Origin: Ampelomyces quisqualis
Taxonomy: Eukaryota > Ascomycota > Dothideomycetes > Pleosporales > Phaeosphaeriaceae
Reading direction: 5' to 3'
Assembly: GCA_018398575.1 (NCBI GenBank)
Contig: JAGTXZ010000001.1
Location: 90,001-140,000 of the forward strand
DNA: 50,000 bases
This document shows, piece by piece, positions 35,924-48,878 of this stretch; position 1 is the first letter of the stretch; each line of letters opens with the position of its first letter. Made by a program: the position numbers and the translations under genes. The notes under the pieces were generated by a model, which searched no databases, was not told the origin of the DNA, and saw nothing but the letters and a program-made list of their open reading frames with translations.

Positions 35924-37721
35924 TACCTAGTTGATTCTGCTAGTAGTTATATGCTTGTCTTAAAGATTAAGCTATGCATGTCTAAGTATAAGCAATTGTA
36001 CTATAAAACTGCGAATAGCTTATTAAATCAGTTATCGTTTATTTGATAGTACCTTACTACTTAGACAACTGTAGTAATTCTAGAGCTAATACATGCTAAA
36101 AACCTTAACTTTAGGAGGGGTATATTTATTAGATAAAAAACCAACGCCCTTTAGGGCTTCTTAGTAATTTATAATAACTTTACAGATCGCATAGCCTTGC
36201 GCCAGCAACAGTTTATTTAAATTTCTGCCCTATTAACTTTTGATGGTAAGGTATTAGCTTACTATGGTTTTAATAGGTAACAGGGAATTAGGGTTCAATT
36301 CTAGAGAGGGAGCCTAAGAAACGGCTACTACATCTAAGGAAGGTAGCAGGCACGCAAATTACCCAATCCTAACACAAGAAGGTAGTGACAATAAATACTA
36401 ATACAGGGCTCTTTTAGGTCTTGTAATTAGAATAAGTACAATTTAAACCTCTTAACAAGGAACAATTAGAGGGCAAGTCTAGTGCCAGCAGCTGCAGTAA
36501 TTCTAGCTCCAATAGCGTATATTAAAGTTGTTGCAGTTAAAAAGCTTGTAGTTAAAACTTAGGTCTAGCTGGCAGGTCCGCCTCACCGCGTGTACTTGTC
36601 CAGCCAGGCCTTCTTTCTAGAGAACCTCATGCCCTTTACTAGGCGTGTTAGGGACCAGGACTTTTACTTTGAAAAAATTAGAGTGTTTAAAGTAGGCCTT
36701 TGCTTGAATACGTTAGCATAGAATAATAGAATAGGACGTGCAGTCCTATTTTGTTGGTTTCTAGGACTACTATAATAATTAATAGGGACAGTTAGAGGCA
36801 TTAGTATTCAATTGTCAGAGGTAAAATTCTTGGATTTATTAAAGACTAACTACTGCGAAAGCATTTGCCAAGGATGTTTTTATTAATTAGTAAACAAAAG
36901 TTAGGGGATCAAAGACGATCAGATACTGTCGTAGTCTTAACTGTAAACTATGCTAACTAGAGATCAGGCGATATTCTTTTTCTGACTCGCTTAGCACCTT
37001 ACAAGAAATCAAAGTTTTTGGGTTCTAAGGGGAGTATAGTCGCAAGGCTAAAACTTAAAGAAATTAACAGAAGGGCACTACTAGGCGTAGAGCCTGCGGC
37101 TTAATTTGACTTAACACAGGGAAACTTACCAGGTCCAGATAAAATAAGGATTAACAGATTAAGAGCTCTTTCTTAATTTTTCAGGTAGTAGTGCATGGCC
37201 GTTCTTAGTTAGTAGAGTGATTTGTCTGCTTAATTGCAATAACAAACAAGACCTTAACCTGCTAAATAGCTAGGCTAGCTTTAGCTGGTTGCCAGCTTCT
37301 TAGAAGGACTATTGGCTCAAGCTAATAGAAGTTTAAGGCAATAACAGGTCTGTAATACCCTTAGATGTTCTGGGCCACACGCGCGCTACACTAACAGAGC
37401 TAACAAGTTCTTTACCTTAGCTAAAAGGTCTAGGCAATCTTGTTAAACTCTGTTGTGCTAGGGATAGAGCATTACAATTATTGCTCTTTAACAAGGAATG
37501 CCTAGTAAGCGCGTGTCATTAGCATGCGTTAATTACGTCCCTGCCCTTTGTACACACTGCCTGTCGCTACTACTAATTGAATGGCTTAGTAAGGCCTTTA
37601 GACTAGCTTAGGAAGGTTGGTAACAACTATCCTAAGCTGGAAAGTTTGTTAAACTTAGTTATTTAGAGGAAGTAAAAGTTGTAACAAGGTTTCTGTAGGT
37701 AAACCTGCAGAAGGATCATTA
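35924..37721 (+). rRNA. 18S small-subunit rRNA, unit 4, RIP-type damaged copy
   Basis: 1798-nt small-subunit rRNA from TACCTAGTTGATTCTGCTAG to AAGGATCATTA. Damage is on both strands. The 530 loop near 36483 reads TGCCAGCAGCTGCAGTAATT. The decoding-centre stretch near 37555 is CACTGCCTGTCGC. Near 37374 GGGCCACACGCGCGC replaces GGGCCGCACGCGCGC, a G-to-A in a CGC context outside the main rule. Unit 4 matches unit 2 at the 3' end (CCTGCAGAAGG) and through the following ITS and 28S. No insertion or deletion. Probably a pseudogene. Confidence 0.96.
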
Positions 37722-37911
37722 CATTTAGTAGCTTGCTACTGCTAAGAGGGTCTGTTAGGCTGTATAGTATTGCTACTAACGAGCAGCATAATCCTCTAAG
37801 TCAACCCTTGTCTTTTGCGTACCTACGTTTTCTTAGCGGGTATAACCTGCTAGCTGAACAAAATTAAAACCCTTGAATATTTAATTAGTGTCTAAGAAAC
37901 TTAATAATTAC
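37722..37911 (+). other. ITS1, unit 4
   Basis: 190 nt; differs from unit 2 at only a few positions (AACCTGCTAGCTGAAC versus AACCTGCTGGCTGAAC). Confidence 0.93.
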
Positions 37912-38068
37912 AACTTTTAACAACAGATCTCTTGGTTCTGGCATTAATAAAGAACGCAGCGAAATGCAATAAGTAGTGTAAATTGCAGAATTTAGTAAAT
38001 TATTAAATCTTTGAACGCACATTACGCCCCTTAGTATTCTATAGGGCATGCCTGTTTGAGCGTTATTT
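37912..38068 (+). rRNA. 5.8S rRNA, unit 4
   Basis: Full-length 157-nt 5.8S, nearly the same as unit 2: TTTTAACAACAG, CATTAATAAAGAAC and GAATTTAGTAAATTATT are shared. It ends TTTGAGCGTTATTT, keeping a G that units 2 and 3 have lost. Mixed damage; intact length and flanks. Confidence 0.97.
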
Positions 38069-38220
38069 GTACCCTCAAGCTCTACTTAGTATTAGGTGTT
38101 TGTCTATGCTTTTGCTTGGACTTACCTTAAAGCAATTGGTAGCTAGTGTTTTGGCATAAAAGCGTAGCACATCTTACACTTCTAGTCTTAAACACTAGCT
38201 TCCAGTAAGTCCCTTTACGT
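38069..38220 (+). other. ITS2, unit 4
   Basis: 152 nt. It shares CTACTTAGTATTAGG with unit 2 and keeps the GTACCCTCAAGCT opening motif. Confidence 0.93.
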
Positions 38221-41200
38221 TTAACCTTAGATCAGGTAGGGATACCTGCTAAACTTAAGCATATTAATAAGCGGAGGAAAAGAAACCAACAAGGATTGCT
38301 TTAGTAACAGCGAGTGAAGCGGCAACAGCTTAAATTTGAAATCTAGCTCTCTTAGGGCCTGAGTTGTAATTTGCAGAGGGCGCTTTGGTGTTAGCAGCGG
38401 TCTAAGTTCCTTGGAACAGGACGTTACAGAGGGTGAGAATCCTGTACGTAGTCGCTAGCCTTTGCCGTGTAAAGCCCCTTTAACAAGTTGAGTTGTTTAG
38501 AAATGCAGCTCTAAATAGGAGGTAAATTTCTTCTAAAGCTAAATACTAGCCAGAGACTAATAGCGCACAAGTAGAGTAATTAAAAGATAAAAAGCACTTT
38601 GGAAAGAGAGTTAAATAGCACGTGAAATTGTTAAAAGAGAAGCGCTTGCAGCCAGACTTGCCTGTAGTAGTTTATCTAGACTTTTGTCTAGTGCACTCTT
38701 CTGCAGGCAGGCTAGTATCAGTCTAGGCAATTGGATAAAAGTCTCTATCACGTACCTCTCTTTAGAGAGGCCTTATAGGGGAGACGTTATGCAACTAGTC
38801 TAGACTAAGGTCTGCGCATCTGCTAGGATGCTAGCGTAATAGCTGTAAGCGGCCTGTCTTGAAACACAGACCAAGGAGTCTAACATCTATGCGAGTGTTT
38901 AGGTGTTAAGCCTAAACGCGTAATAAAAGTAAACAGAGGTAGGAACCCTTTGGGTGCACTATTAACTAATCCTAATGTCTTTAGATAGATTTGAGTAAGA
39001 GCATAGCTGTTAGGACCTGAAAGATAGTGAACTATGCTTGAATAGGGTAAAGCCAGAGGAAACTCTGGTAGAGGCTCGCAGCAGTTCTAACGTGCAAATT
39101 GATTGTCAAATTTGGGCATAGGAGCGAAAGACTAATTAAACTATCTAGTAGCTGGTTCCTGCTAAAGTTTCCCTTAGGATAGCAGTAACGTATTTAGTTT
39201 TATAAGGTAAAGCAAATGATTAGAGGCCTAGGGGTTAAAACAACCTTTACCTATTCTTAAACTTTAAATATGTAAGAAGTTCTTGTTACTTAATTGAACG
39301 TGGACACTTAAATGTACTGTTACTAGTAGGCTATTTTTAGTAAGTAGAACTAGCGATGCAGGATAAACTAAACGCGGAGTTAAGGTGCCAGAATATACGC
39401 TTATCAGACACTACAAAAGGTGTTAGTTTATCTAGACAGCAGGACAGTAGCTATAGAAGTTGAAATCTGCTAAGGAGTGTGTAACAACTTACCTGCTAAA
39501 TAAACTAGCCCTGAAAATAGATGGCGCTTAAGCGTATTACCTATACCCCGCTGCCAGGGCAGAATTTACGCCCTAGCAAGTAGGCAGGCGTAGAGGCTTG
39601 TAACAAAGCCTTAGGGGTAACCCTGGGTTAAACAGCCTCTAGTGCAGATCTTGGTAGTAGTAGCAAATACTTAAATAAGAACTTTAAGGACTAAAGTAGA
39701 GAAAGGTTCTGTGTGAACAGCAGTTGAACACAGGTTAGTTAATCCTAAGAGATAGAGTAGTTCTGTTTTAATGTTAGCGCTTGCGCTACGCCCTTAAAAG
39801 GGAAGCTAGTTAACATTCTGGCACCTAGATGTAGATTCTCTGCAGCAACGCAATTGAGAGCAGAGACCTTGGCAGGAGCCCTAAGAAGAGTTCTCTTTTC
39901 TTCTTAACAGTCTATTACCCTAAAATTAGTTTGTCTGGAGCTAGGGTTCAATAGCTAGAAGAGCGCTGCACTTTTGCAGCGTTTGGTGCGCTTCTAACAA
40001 GCCTTAAAAATCCGCTTAAAGAAATAGTTTTTACGCCAAGTTATACTCATAACTACAGCAGGTCTCCAAGGTAAAAAGCCTCTAGTTGATAGAACAATGT
40101 AGATAAGGGAAGTTAGCAAAATAGATCTGTAACTTTAGGAAAAGGATTGGCTCTAAGGGTTAGGTATGTTAGGCCTTAGAGAGAAGCCTCTAGCGCAAAA
40201 GAGCACTAACTGCAAGGTAGGCGCCTTTTAGTGCTAGAGTGCAGACACTCTTAGCAGGCTTTAGCCGTCTAGCGTATGTTTAACAACTAACTTAGAACTG
40301 GTACAGACAAGAGAAATCTAACTATCTAATTAAAACATAGCATTGTAATGGCTAGAAAGTAGTGTTAACGCAATGTAATTTCTGCCTAGTGCTCTAAATG
40401 TTAAAGCAAAGAGATTCGACCAAGCGTAAGTAAACAGCAGGAGTAACTATAACTCTCTTAAGGTAGCTAAATGCCTTGTTATCTAATTAGTAACGCGCAT
40501 GAATAGATTAACAAGATTCCTACTATCCCTATCTACTATCTAGCGAAACTACAGCTAAGAGAACAGGCTTAGCCAAATTAGTAGGGAAAGAAGACCCTGT
40601 TAAGCTTGACTCTAGTTTAACATTGTAAAAAGACATAGGGGGTGTAGAATAGGTAGGAGCTTCAGCGCTAGTGAAATACTACTACTCTTATTGTTTTTTT
40701 ACTTATTTAATAAAGCAGAGCTAGGCCTTACTGCCTAACTTCTAGCGTTAAGGTCCCTTGTAGACTAATCTAGGTTAAAGACATTGTTAGGTAGGGAGTT
40801 TGGCTAGGGCGGCACATCTGTTAAACTATAACGCAGGTGTCCTAAGGGAGACTTATAGAGAACAGAAATCTCTAGTAGAGCAAAAGGGCAAAAGTCCTCT
40901 TAATTTTAATTTTCAGTGTAAATACAAACTATAAAAGTGTAGCCTATTAATCCTTTAGTCCCTTGAAATTTAAGGCTAGAGGTGCCAGAAAAGTTACTAC
41001 AGGGATAACTGGCTTGTAGCAGCCAAGCGTTTATAGCAACGTTGCTTTTTAATTCTTTGATGTTAGCTCTTCCTATTATACCAAAGTAGAATTTGGTAAG
41101 CGTTAGATTGTTTACCTACTAATAGGGAACGTAAGCTAGGTTTAGACTGTTGTAAGACAGGTTAGTTTTACCCTACTAATAACCTTGCCCTAATAGTAAT

Positions 41201-41564
41201 ACCGCTTAGTACAAGAGGAACTGCAGTTTCAGATAATTGGTTTTTGCGGCTGTCTGACCAGGCATTGCCGCAAAGCTACCATCTGCTAGATTATGGCTAA
41301 ACGCCTCTAAGTTAGAATCTATGCCAGAACAGGGTGATTTCTGCCTGCACTAGTTAGATACAAATAGGCCTTTGGCCAAGAACCTTACTAGATTAGCGTT
41401 GGCAGCTCTATTGAAATTGAGACTACTAGCTAGTGTATTGCAATTGTACAGTGCGCAGGATTAAATTCTTTATAGACAACTTAGTTGCCTAGCTAGGTTG
41501 TGTAAGTAGTTGAGTAGCCTTGTTGTTACAAGCTACTAAGTGTAAGCCTAATGCTAGCTTAGTT
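38221..41564 (+). rRNA. 28S large-subunit rRNA, unit 4, RIP-type damaged copy
   Basis: 3344-nt large-subunit rRNA from TTAACCTTAGATCAGG to the 3' stem after GTAGCCTTGTTGTTAC. The D1 region is normal (GGAAAAGAAACCAACAAGG), unlike unit 2. Beyond D1 it follows unit 2 closely: GCGGAGTTAAGG near 39374, GCAAAAGAGCAC near 40195, and AAGAGAAATCTAAC near 40309, where units 1 and 3 have the unmutated GGGG or GGGC versions. The sarcin-ricin loop at 41208-41221 is AGTACAAGAGGAAC, the tetraloop G lost as in all four complete units. Some G are restored relative to unit 2, for example ATAATTGGTTTTTGCGG near 41235. Probably a pseudogene. Confidence 0.95.
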
Positions 41565-41698
41565 AAATATAGGAATTATCCCTCCTTATCTGGTGTAATA
41601 TTAGGAACATGTCTACCAGAGGGGGATAGTGCTGCAGGAGCGCTAGAATAATCTACGTTTCCAGTCAGAGCATATAGGCGCACTTGCTAGATAATTTA
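41565..41698 (+). other. 3' flank of 28S (3' ETS candidate), unit 4
   Basis: Equivalent of 8334-8467, identical to unit 2 over most of its length. The 81-nt invariant stretch is 41618-41698. Confidence 0.6.
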
Positions 41699-42312
41699 GG
41701 AGCCTTGTAGGCGCTGCTAGAGATTTTTAGCTGCTCTTGCAGGGGCGTACAGGCTGTCTCTCTATTTATTTAGGGGGCCTTGCAGGTGCTGCTTGAGATT
41801 TCGGCAGCCTCTGCAAGGGCGTACAGGCTGTCTCTCTATTTATTTAGAGGGCCTTGCAGGTGCTGCTAGATTCAGCGGCTCTTGCAAGGGCGTACAGGCT
41901 GTCTCTCTATTTATTTAGGGGGCCGTGCAGGTGCTGCTTGAGATTTTGGCAGCCTCTGCAAGGGCGTACAGGCTGTCTCTCTATTTATTTAGGGGGCCTT
42001 GCAGGTCGTGCTTGAAAATCTTAGGCAGCTTCTATAGGGGCGTACAGGCTGTCTCCCTATTCATTTAGGGGGTCCTACAGGCGCTGCTTGATATTATAGC
42101 AGCTCTTGTAGGGGCGTATAGGCTGTCTCTCTATTTTACTTGAGATTTTGGCAGCCTCTGCAGGGGGGGCGTATAGGCTGTCTCTCTATTTATTTAGAGA
42201 GTCCTACAGGCGCTCCTTAATATTATAGCAGCTCTTGCAAGAGCGTATAGGCTGTCTATCTATTTATTTAGGGAGCCTTGCAGGTACTGTATAAAAATCT
42301 CTGGTAGGTAAT
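41699..42312 (+). repeat. ~74-bp spacer tandem repeats, unit 4 (8 copies)
   Basis: Eight copies, least damaged of the four arrays. It keeps TTTCGGCAGCC, ATTCAGCGGCTC and GGCCGTGCAGG, which unit 2 has as TTTTAGCAGCC, ATTTAGCAGCTC and GGCTGTGCAGG. This array therefore gives the best view of the original repeat. Confidence 0.9.
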
Positions 42313-42420
42313 AACTAGTAAGTTTAGAGTAGCTAGTAAGTTTAGAGTAGCTAGTAAGTTTAGAGTAGCTAGTAAGTTTAGAGTAGCTAGTAAGTTTAGA
42401 GTAGCTAGTAAGTTTAAAAT
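42313..42420 (+). repeat. 18-bp tandem repeat array, unit 4 (6 copies)
   Basis: Copies start at 42313, 42331, 42349, 42367, 42385 and 42403; six as in unit 1. Confidence 0.93.
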
Positions 42421-45400
42421 AATAGTACTGTTAAAATTAAAGAATTTTTTAACAAAAATTATTCAAAGAATATTAGATTACAACTAAGTATATTTTAGAC
42501 AGAAGTAAGCTTATATATATACTACTTGTAATGTCTTTGTAAAAATAAAAATAAAAAACTAAGATTTCTAAACTAGAGATTTTTAAAAAAACCTAAAGCC
42601 TATATCTATTCTATATTAAATTCTAATATAACTAAAGTCTTATCTACTACCTTTTAGTATAAATAGGCTTATCTATAGATAAATAGTTAAGTAATTAGTT
42701 TTAGTTTATTTTATTAATAAGCTTTATATTTAAATCTTAGAAAAATAATAGTATTTTAAATATCTTAATTTGCAAACAGAAATAAATAAAAACTTAAAAT
42801 TTATAACAAAAGAGTTTTAAAGAAACTTAAGCCTATATCTATACTATATTATAATATAATATAACTAAAATCTTATCTACTACCTCTTAACAAAGATACA
42901 CTTAGATAAAGATAAAAAGTTAAGTAAATAGCTCTAGTTTAAAGTCTAAAAAGAATAATACTATTTTTAATAGTTTAATTTGTAAACAAATATAAAAAAA
43001 AACTATTAACTTTAAAACTAGAGATTTTAAAAAAACTTAAGTAGAGAATACGTCTAGTTACATAGTCTTTTATCTAATATCTATATAACTTAGGCCTAGT
43101 TAGAACTAATATTATACTTCTACTCTAAAAATTGTTTTATAATTAATTCTAAAAAAGGTAACTAGTTAGCCTATACTTAGTAATTATAAATTCCTATATT
43201 TAGTAGTACTAAAGAAGTTACGTAAGCTTCTTTCTTAATTTACCTAAGAAAGCTTTTTATACTTAGTTAGAATAGTTTTTCTCTTTTTAATTATTTCTAT
43301 TTTAGGTTGTATCTAGAATAAAATATAGGCCTTAGTAGCTATTTTATTTATAATATCTATTTTTTTAGTTATATATATCCTTAAAGTAGCTAGTAGGTTA
43401 GAAGTTACTAGTAAGTCTAAGGTAGCTAGTAAGTTTAAGGTAGCTAGTAAGTTTAGAGTAGCTAAGGTAGCTAGTAGGTTAAGGTAGCTAATAGAATAAA
43501 AGTTACTACTATATTTTAGGCTCTTATAAATTTAAAATACCTAGTTAGTTAAAGAAAGCTTTTTATACTTAGTTAGAATAGTTTTCCTCTTTTTAATTAT
43601 TCTTATTTTAGCTTATATCTAGAATTTAATATAGGCCTAGGTAGCTAGTAAGTATAAAGTTACTAGTACGTTTAGAGTAGGTAGTAGGTTTAAGGTAGCT
43701 TTAGTTAATTATAATAGTACTCTTAATATGTAATTAAGTTAAGTAAATATTAGAAAAAAAATTATAAACTTTATTTTTTCTAGATAGTAGTAATCTTATA
43801 TCTTACTATATCTTAATCTAATATTTATAATAACTTATCTACTCTTATATATAGAGACTTATATAAGTATAAAGTATAAAATAGATAATTTTTGTTTATT
43901 TAATATAAAAGTGTTAGTCTTTTTCCTAAAATTATAAAACTATTCTTATTATTTTAGAATCTTTCTATAAGAATTAAGACAAAAAATTAAATTATTAAAT
44001 AGTAGAAATATTTTTAGAGTTATAATATCTCTTATACGTCTAACTGCTATAATATAAAAATATATTACCTTTCTATTAGTAAAAATAAACTTATATTAGT
44101 CTTAGTAAATAGAATAATAAATTCTAGTTTATCTTAAACATAGTACCTATTATATTAGTTAATAAAGAATATTTATAATTACTTTACTATATTCTTATTC
44201 TCTAGTACTTATTAAATACAAATATTAGTAGGCTTTTTAAAGTTATATATATAGAAGTATTACTATATTAGAGTATACTCTTACTACTTTTTTAAACTTA
44301 TAATAAAAATAAGAAAAAGAAAAGAAAATAAAAGACTAATAATTCTTTACAGCAAAGTTAGTATATATATCTAATATTACTAAACCTTAAAATTATACAA
44401 TTCTTTACAAGTATTAGAAAGCTTACTTCTACTAAGAAAAAAACTATTATTAGTTGTTACTTTCTTCTAGTATAACTTAAGAAAAGAAAGGTATAGATCT
44501 AGAGATTTTTAGTATTTCTAGCTTATATAGATACTTAACTTAAACTAGGCTAGATCTAATATACTATAGGTAGAATAAAGATAGTACTAGTATAAAACTT
44601 ATATAAGTAGCTTTTTTAGTATAAAACTTATATAAGTAGCTTTTTTAGTATAGATTCTATTAGTTTCTAGTAAACTTTATATAACACTAGTTAGAGAAAG
44701 ATATTACTAGCTTCTTAGTTTAGATTATAATTTTCTTTTACTAGATATTATATAATAATTGTAAAAACTAGATATTACTAGATTTTTAGTCTATATTATT
44801 TTTTCTATACTAGAATTTATATAATATACTATAAATAACGTGTTAGCTTTATTAGGTAAGATTATATTATATTATAGTTAAAAACAATATTTTTCTAGTT
44901 TAAAATAGTCCTAGCTTTATTAGCTAAGATTATATTATATTAGAAAAATATATTTCTCTAGTTTAAAATAGAGATAAGTAGCTTAACTAGTCTATATATA
45001 ATTATTATATAGTTAAAATCTATAAAATTCTAGTTTAGAAAAGATATAACAAGCTTTATAGATAATATAATAATAGTTTAGAGTAGAATCTATATTATAC
45101 TAGTAGATTATATAAGATTAATATACTAGTTTAGATACTATTATTTTAAAGTAAAATCTTTATTATACTAGTATAGAACTATTCTTTAGTATTTAAAGTA
45201 AATGTAATAGAGTAAAACTAAATATTAGTAGCTCTACTTATTTAGACTATACATTATAAAAAAGATATTAATAATTCTACTTATCTAGATTATCTTAGTT
45301 TGTATTAAAATTTATACTATATTAGTAATAAGAGACGTTAGTAGTTTTACACAAATATATTATACTAGTATTAGTAGTTTAAACATATATATTATATTAT

Positions 45401-46245
45401 TTTATAGTTAGAATATAACTTATACTAGTAAGAAATAGATAGTAGTAGCGTTACTTGTCTAGATTATTATTATCTATATTTAGAGCTACTAGATTTTTTC
45501 TATTTTAAATAAAAAGCTAGTAGGTTATTTAAAACTCTGTTTTCTTATCTAGTATAGTTATATAGAATATTAGTAGGCTTAGAAAAGATATAAGAACGTA
45601 AAGTAGTAATATTAGTTGTAGCTCTAATACTTAGCTCTAACTTTTTAAAATTTATAAGAAGTTTATTTCTATATCTTAGGTAAGAGAAGAATCTTCTATT
45701 AGTTATATTAAATAGAAGTTTTGTTTTACAAGCTATATATTTCTTTATAAAAGAAAATTTATATTTAGTTTCTACTAATCTCTTGTTCTATATAGTAGAA
45801 TTTTTTTGTTATAGTAAATAAGCTAGTAATACTATTATACATAGAAGAAAAACTATACTAGTTTTAAAAAGATATAAACAGCTCTACTAGTATAGATCTA
45901 ATAATAATATATTATAAATATATATAATTTTAATACAAAGAAAAGTAGCTAGACTAGTATAGATTATAATTAAGATTTTTCTTTAGAGTTTAGGGTATAT
46001 AAGTACCTTTATAATTTAGATTATACTAGTATAGAATAAGATTTGTAGCTTTATTAGTATAGATAATATTATTCTATTATAGAATATTTCTTCTAGTACT
46101 AAAATAGTTTATTTGTAGCTTTATTTGTATGTATAATATTATTTTATAGTTAGAATATAACTTATACTAGTAAGAAATAGAAAGTAGTTGCTCTACTTAT
46201 CTAGATTATATAATTTTTGGTTAAAATATATTGTTATACAAGTAA
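42421..46245. other. AT-rich intergenic spacer between units 4 and 5
   Basis: 3825 bp, same plan as the other spacers, with the 95-bp duplication (near 43246 and 43551), the third 18-mer group (43641-43699) and the 29-bp duplication. In its right half (from 44385) several homopolymers are one or two bases shorter than in the other spacers: the A-run near 44436, the T-run near 44810, and A-runs near 45214, 45258 and 45849. No gene seen. Confidence 0.88.
43386..43490 (+). repeat. Second 18-mer cluster, unit 4
   Basis: 105 bp, same structure as in units 1 and 2. Confidence 0.85.
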
Positions 46246-47021
46246 AAACCAAGGCAAGTGTAACTTGGCAATTACGGGTTTATGCTTTTGGTGACGGTAA
46301 CCTCCGCACCAAATTTGCTTAACTTCTGAGACCTTTTCTACACGTTAACCCCGCGCTACAAAATCAAACCTAAAGGTGTTTGCACGTTACATAAGGAGCA
46401 GAAAAATCCTAATTACTTTTCTGCAGCCTATCTAAAGAAAAACAGTATAGGCTACCTATACGCTATTTTTGGTGGATTAACACGCAAACGGCGCTCTTGC
46501 TTAGAGGTTTAGGCAGCTTGCTGGTCCTTACGCGTTGCTTCAAGTCTCGTTTGCTTGCCTTGTTTTCTTGTGAGCCGCTGGCAAAGGCAACTAAGCTACG
46601 ATCACAAGGCCTAGGCCTCTCTCGTGGGTGTTGGCAGCTAAAATTGTTATTGCGGTTGTCCTGTGCCTATTGTGGATAGAAGCTTAAATTCTGACGGGCA
46701 CTACGTTCTGTGGATTGCTGGCTCTGCCATCTACTCAGCAGATCTTAGGGACAATCACGTCGTGTATCTGCTTTTAGCGTGTCGCGGCGCAGGTTTTCTC
46801 CTCCTGAGGGCTGTATGTAGCGGAAATGGATTCTGATGGGAACGTCAGCTATGTCTCGTTGCGGACCAGCTTTTGGGAAACTCAGAATTGAATCAGTCGT
46901 CTATGCTGTCATTGCTATTAGCTTTGATTGTGTAGCGGCTTGGCTGGTGTTCTCCTGCCTAGTAAAAGTCAGCTCCTCTCGGGGTCTGTCTTGGAGTTCC
47001 GGCTCTTTGACTTAAGATAGT
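46246..47021 (+). other. 5' external transcribed spacer, unit 5, with deletions (inferred)
   Basis: 776 nt instead of 828. The missing 52 nt are spread over many short gaps, mostly in G/C-rich or homopolymer sequence: GACGGTAACCTCC lacks the GCGCGGGTTGCGC of other units, and ATAAGGAGCAG stands for ATAAGGGGAGCAG. Where bases are present, G are intact and C partly changed to T. Confidence 0.68.
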
Positions 47022-47873
47022 TACCTGGTTGATTCTGCTAGTAGTCATATGCTTGTCTCAAAGATTAAGCCATGCATGTCTAAGTATAAGCAATTATACC
47101 GTGAAACTGCGAATGGCTCATTAAATCAGTTATCGTTTATTTGATAGTACCTTACTACTTGGACAACCGTGGTAATTCTAGAGCTAATACATGCTAAAAA
47201 CCTCAACTTCGGAGGTGTATTTATTAGATAAAACCAACGCCGGGGCTTCTTGGTGATTCATGATAACTTTACGGATACGTTCATTCAAATTTCGCCCTAT
47301 TAACTTTCGATGGTAAGGTATTGGCTTTGGTTTCAACAGGTAACAACGATTCCGGAGAGGCCTGAGAACGGCTACCACATCCAAGGAAGGCAGCAGGCGA
47401 ATTACCCAATCCGACACGGGAGAGTGACAATAAATACTGATACAGGGCTCTTTTGGGTCTTGTAATTGGAATGAGTACAATTTAAACCTCTTAACGAGGA
47501 ACAATTGAGGGCAAGTCTGGTGCCAGCAGCCGCGGTAATTCCAGCTCCAATAGCGTATATTAAAGTTGTTGCAGTTAAAAGCTCGTAGTTGAAACTTGGG
47601 TCTGGCTGGCAGGTCCGCCTCACCGCGTGTACTTGTCTTCTTCTGAGAACCTCATGCCCTTTACTGGGCGTGTTGGGGACCAGGACTTTTACTTTGAAAA
47701 AATTAGAGTGTTTAAAGCAGGCCTTTGCCGAATACGTTAGCATGGAATAATAGAATAGGACGTGCGGTCCTATTTTGTTGGTTTCTAGGACCGCCGTAAT
47801 GATTAATAGGACAGTCGGGGCATCAGTATTCAATTGTCAGAGGTGAAATTCTTGGATTTATTGAAGACTAACT

Positions 47874-47909
<36 letters not shown>

Positions 47910-48044
47910 TAGTGAACGAAAGTTAGGATCGAAGACGATCAGATACTGTCGTAGTCTTAACTGTAAACTATGCTGACTAGGGATCGGGCGATGTTCTTTC
48001 TGACTCGCTCGGCACCTTACGAGAAATCAAAGTTTTTGGGTTCT

Positions 48045-48076
<32 letters not shown>

Positions 48077-48695
48077 AAATTGACACCACTAGGCGTGGAG
48101 CCTGTTTGACTCAACACGGGAAACTCACCAGGTCCAGATGAAATAAGGATTGACAGATTGAGAGCTCTTTCTTGATTTTTCAGGTGGTGGTGCATGGCCG
48201 TTCTTAGTTGGTGGAGTGATTTGTCTGCTTAATTGCGATAACGAACGAGACCTTAACTCTAAATAGCCAGGCTAGCTTTGGCTGGTCGCCGGCTTCTTAG
48301 AGGGACTATCGGCTCAAGCCGATGGAAGTTTGAGGCAATAACAGGTCTGTGAAGATGTTCTGGTACACTGACAGAGCCAACGAGTTCTTTACCTTGGCTA
48401 AAAGGTCTGGGCAATCTTGTTAAACTCTGTCGTGCTGGGGATAGAGCATTGCAATTATTGCTCTTCAACGAGGAATGCCTAGTAAGCGTGTCATCAGCAT
48501 GCGTTGATTACGTCCCTGCCTTTGTACACACTGCCTGTCGCTACTACCGATTGAATGGCTCAGTGAGGCCTTCGGACTGGCTTGGGAAGGTTGGCAACGA
48601 CTATCCTAAGCCGGAAAGTTCGTCAAACTCGGTCATTTAGAGGAAGTAAAAGTCGTAACAAGGTTTCTGTAGGTGAACCTGCGGAAGGATCATTA
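47022..48695 (+). rRNA. 18S small-subunit rRNA, unit 5, near-consensus but deleted copy
   Basis: Small-subunit rRNA with clean ends (TACCTGGTTGATTCTGCTAG to GCGGAAGGATCATTA) but only 1674 nt, 124 short. Base quality is the best in the window: the 530 loop near 47521 is the intact TGCCAGCAGCCGCGGTAATT. Changes are C-to-T only, as in TACTGTCGTAGTC and CACTGCCTGTCGC. Many short gaps interrupt conserved parts: ACGGATACGTTCATTC near 47271 lacks about 20 nt; GCCTGTTTGACTC near 48099 lacks the universal GCGGCTTAAT; GTGAAGATGTTCTGG near 48349 lacks TGCCCTTAG, and the following GCCGCACGCGCGC is also missing. If real, this gene is dead; consensus error is the alternative. Confidence 0.95.
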
Positions 48696-48878
48696 CATTT
48701 AGTAGCTTGCTACTGCTAAGAGGGTCTGTTAGGCTGTATAGTATTGCTACTGACGAGCAGCATGATCCTCTAAGTCAACCTTGTCTTTTGCGTAGTTTCC
48801 TCAGCGGTATAACCCGCTGGCTGGACAAAATTAAAACCCTTGAATATTCAATTAGTGTCTGAGAAACTTAATAATTAC
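48696..48878 (+). other. ITS1, unit 5
   Basis: 183 nt, 7 short of the other units because of small gaps (TGCGTAGTTTCCTCAGCGG for TGCGTACCTACGTTTCC). Otherwise the least mutated ITS1, keeping ACTGACGAGCAGCATGATCC. Confidence 0.92.

Noticed and set aside
47184..48640. Several 60-143-residue reading frames across unit 5 18S
   Set aside because: They overlap a recognisable 18S gene; frames are opened by the short deletions peculiar to this copy.
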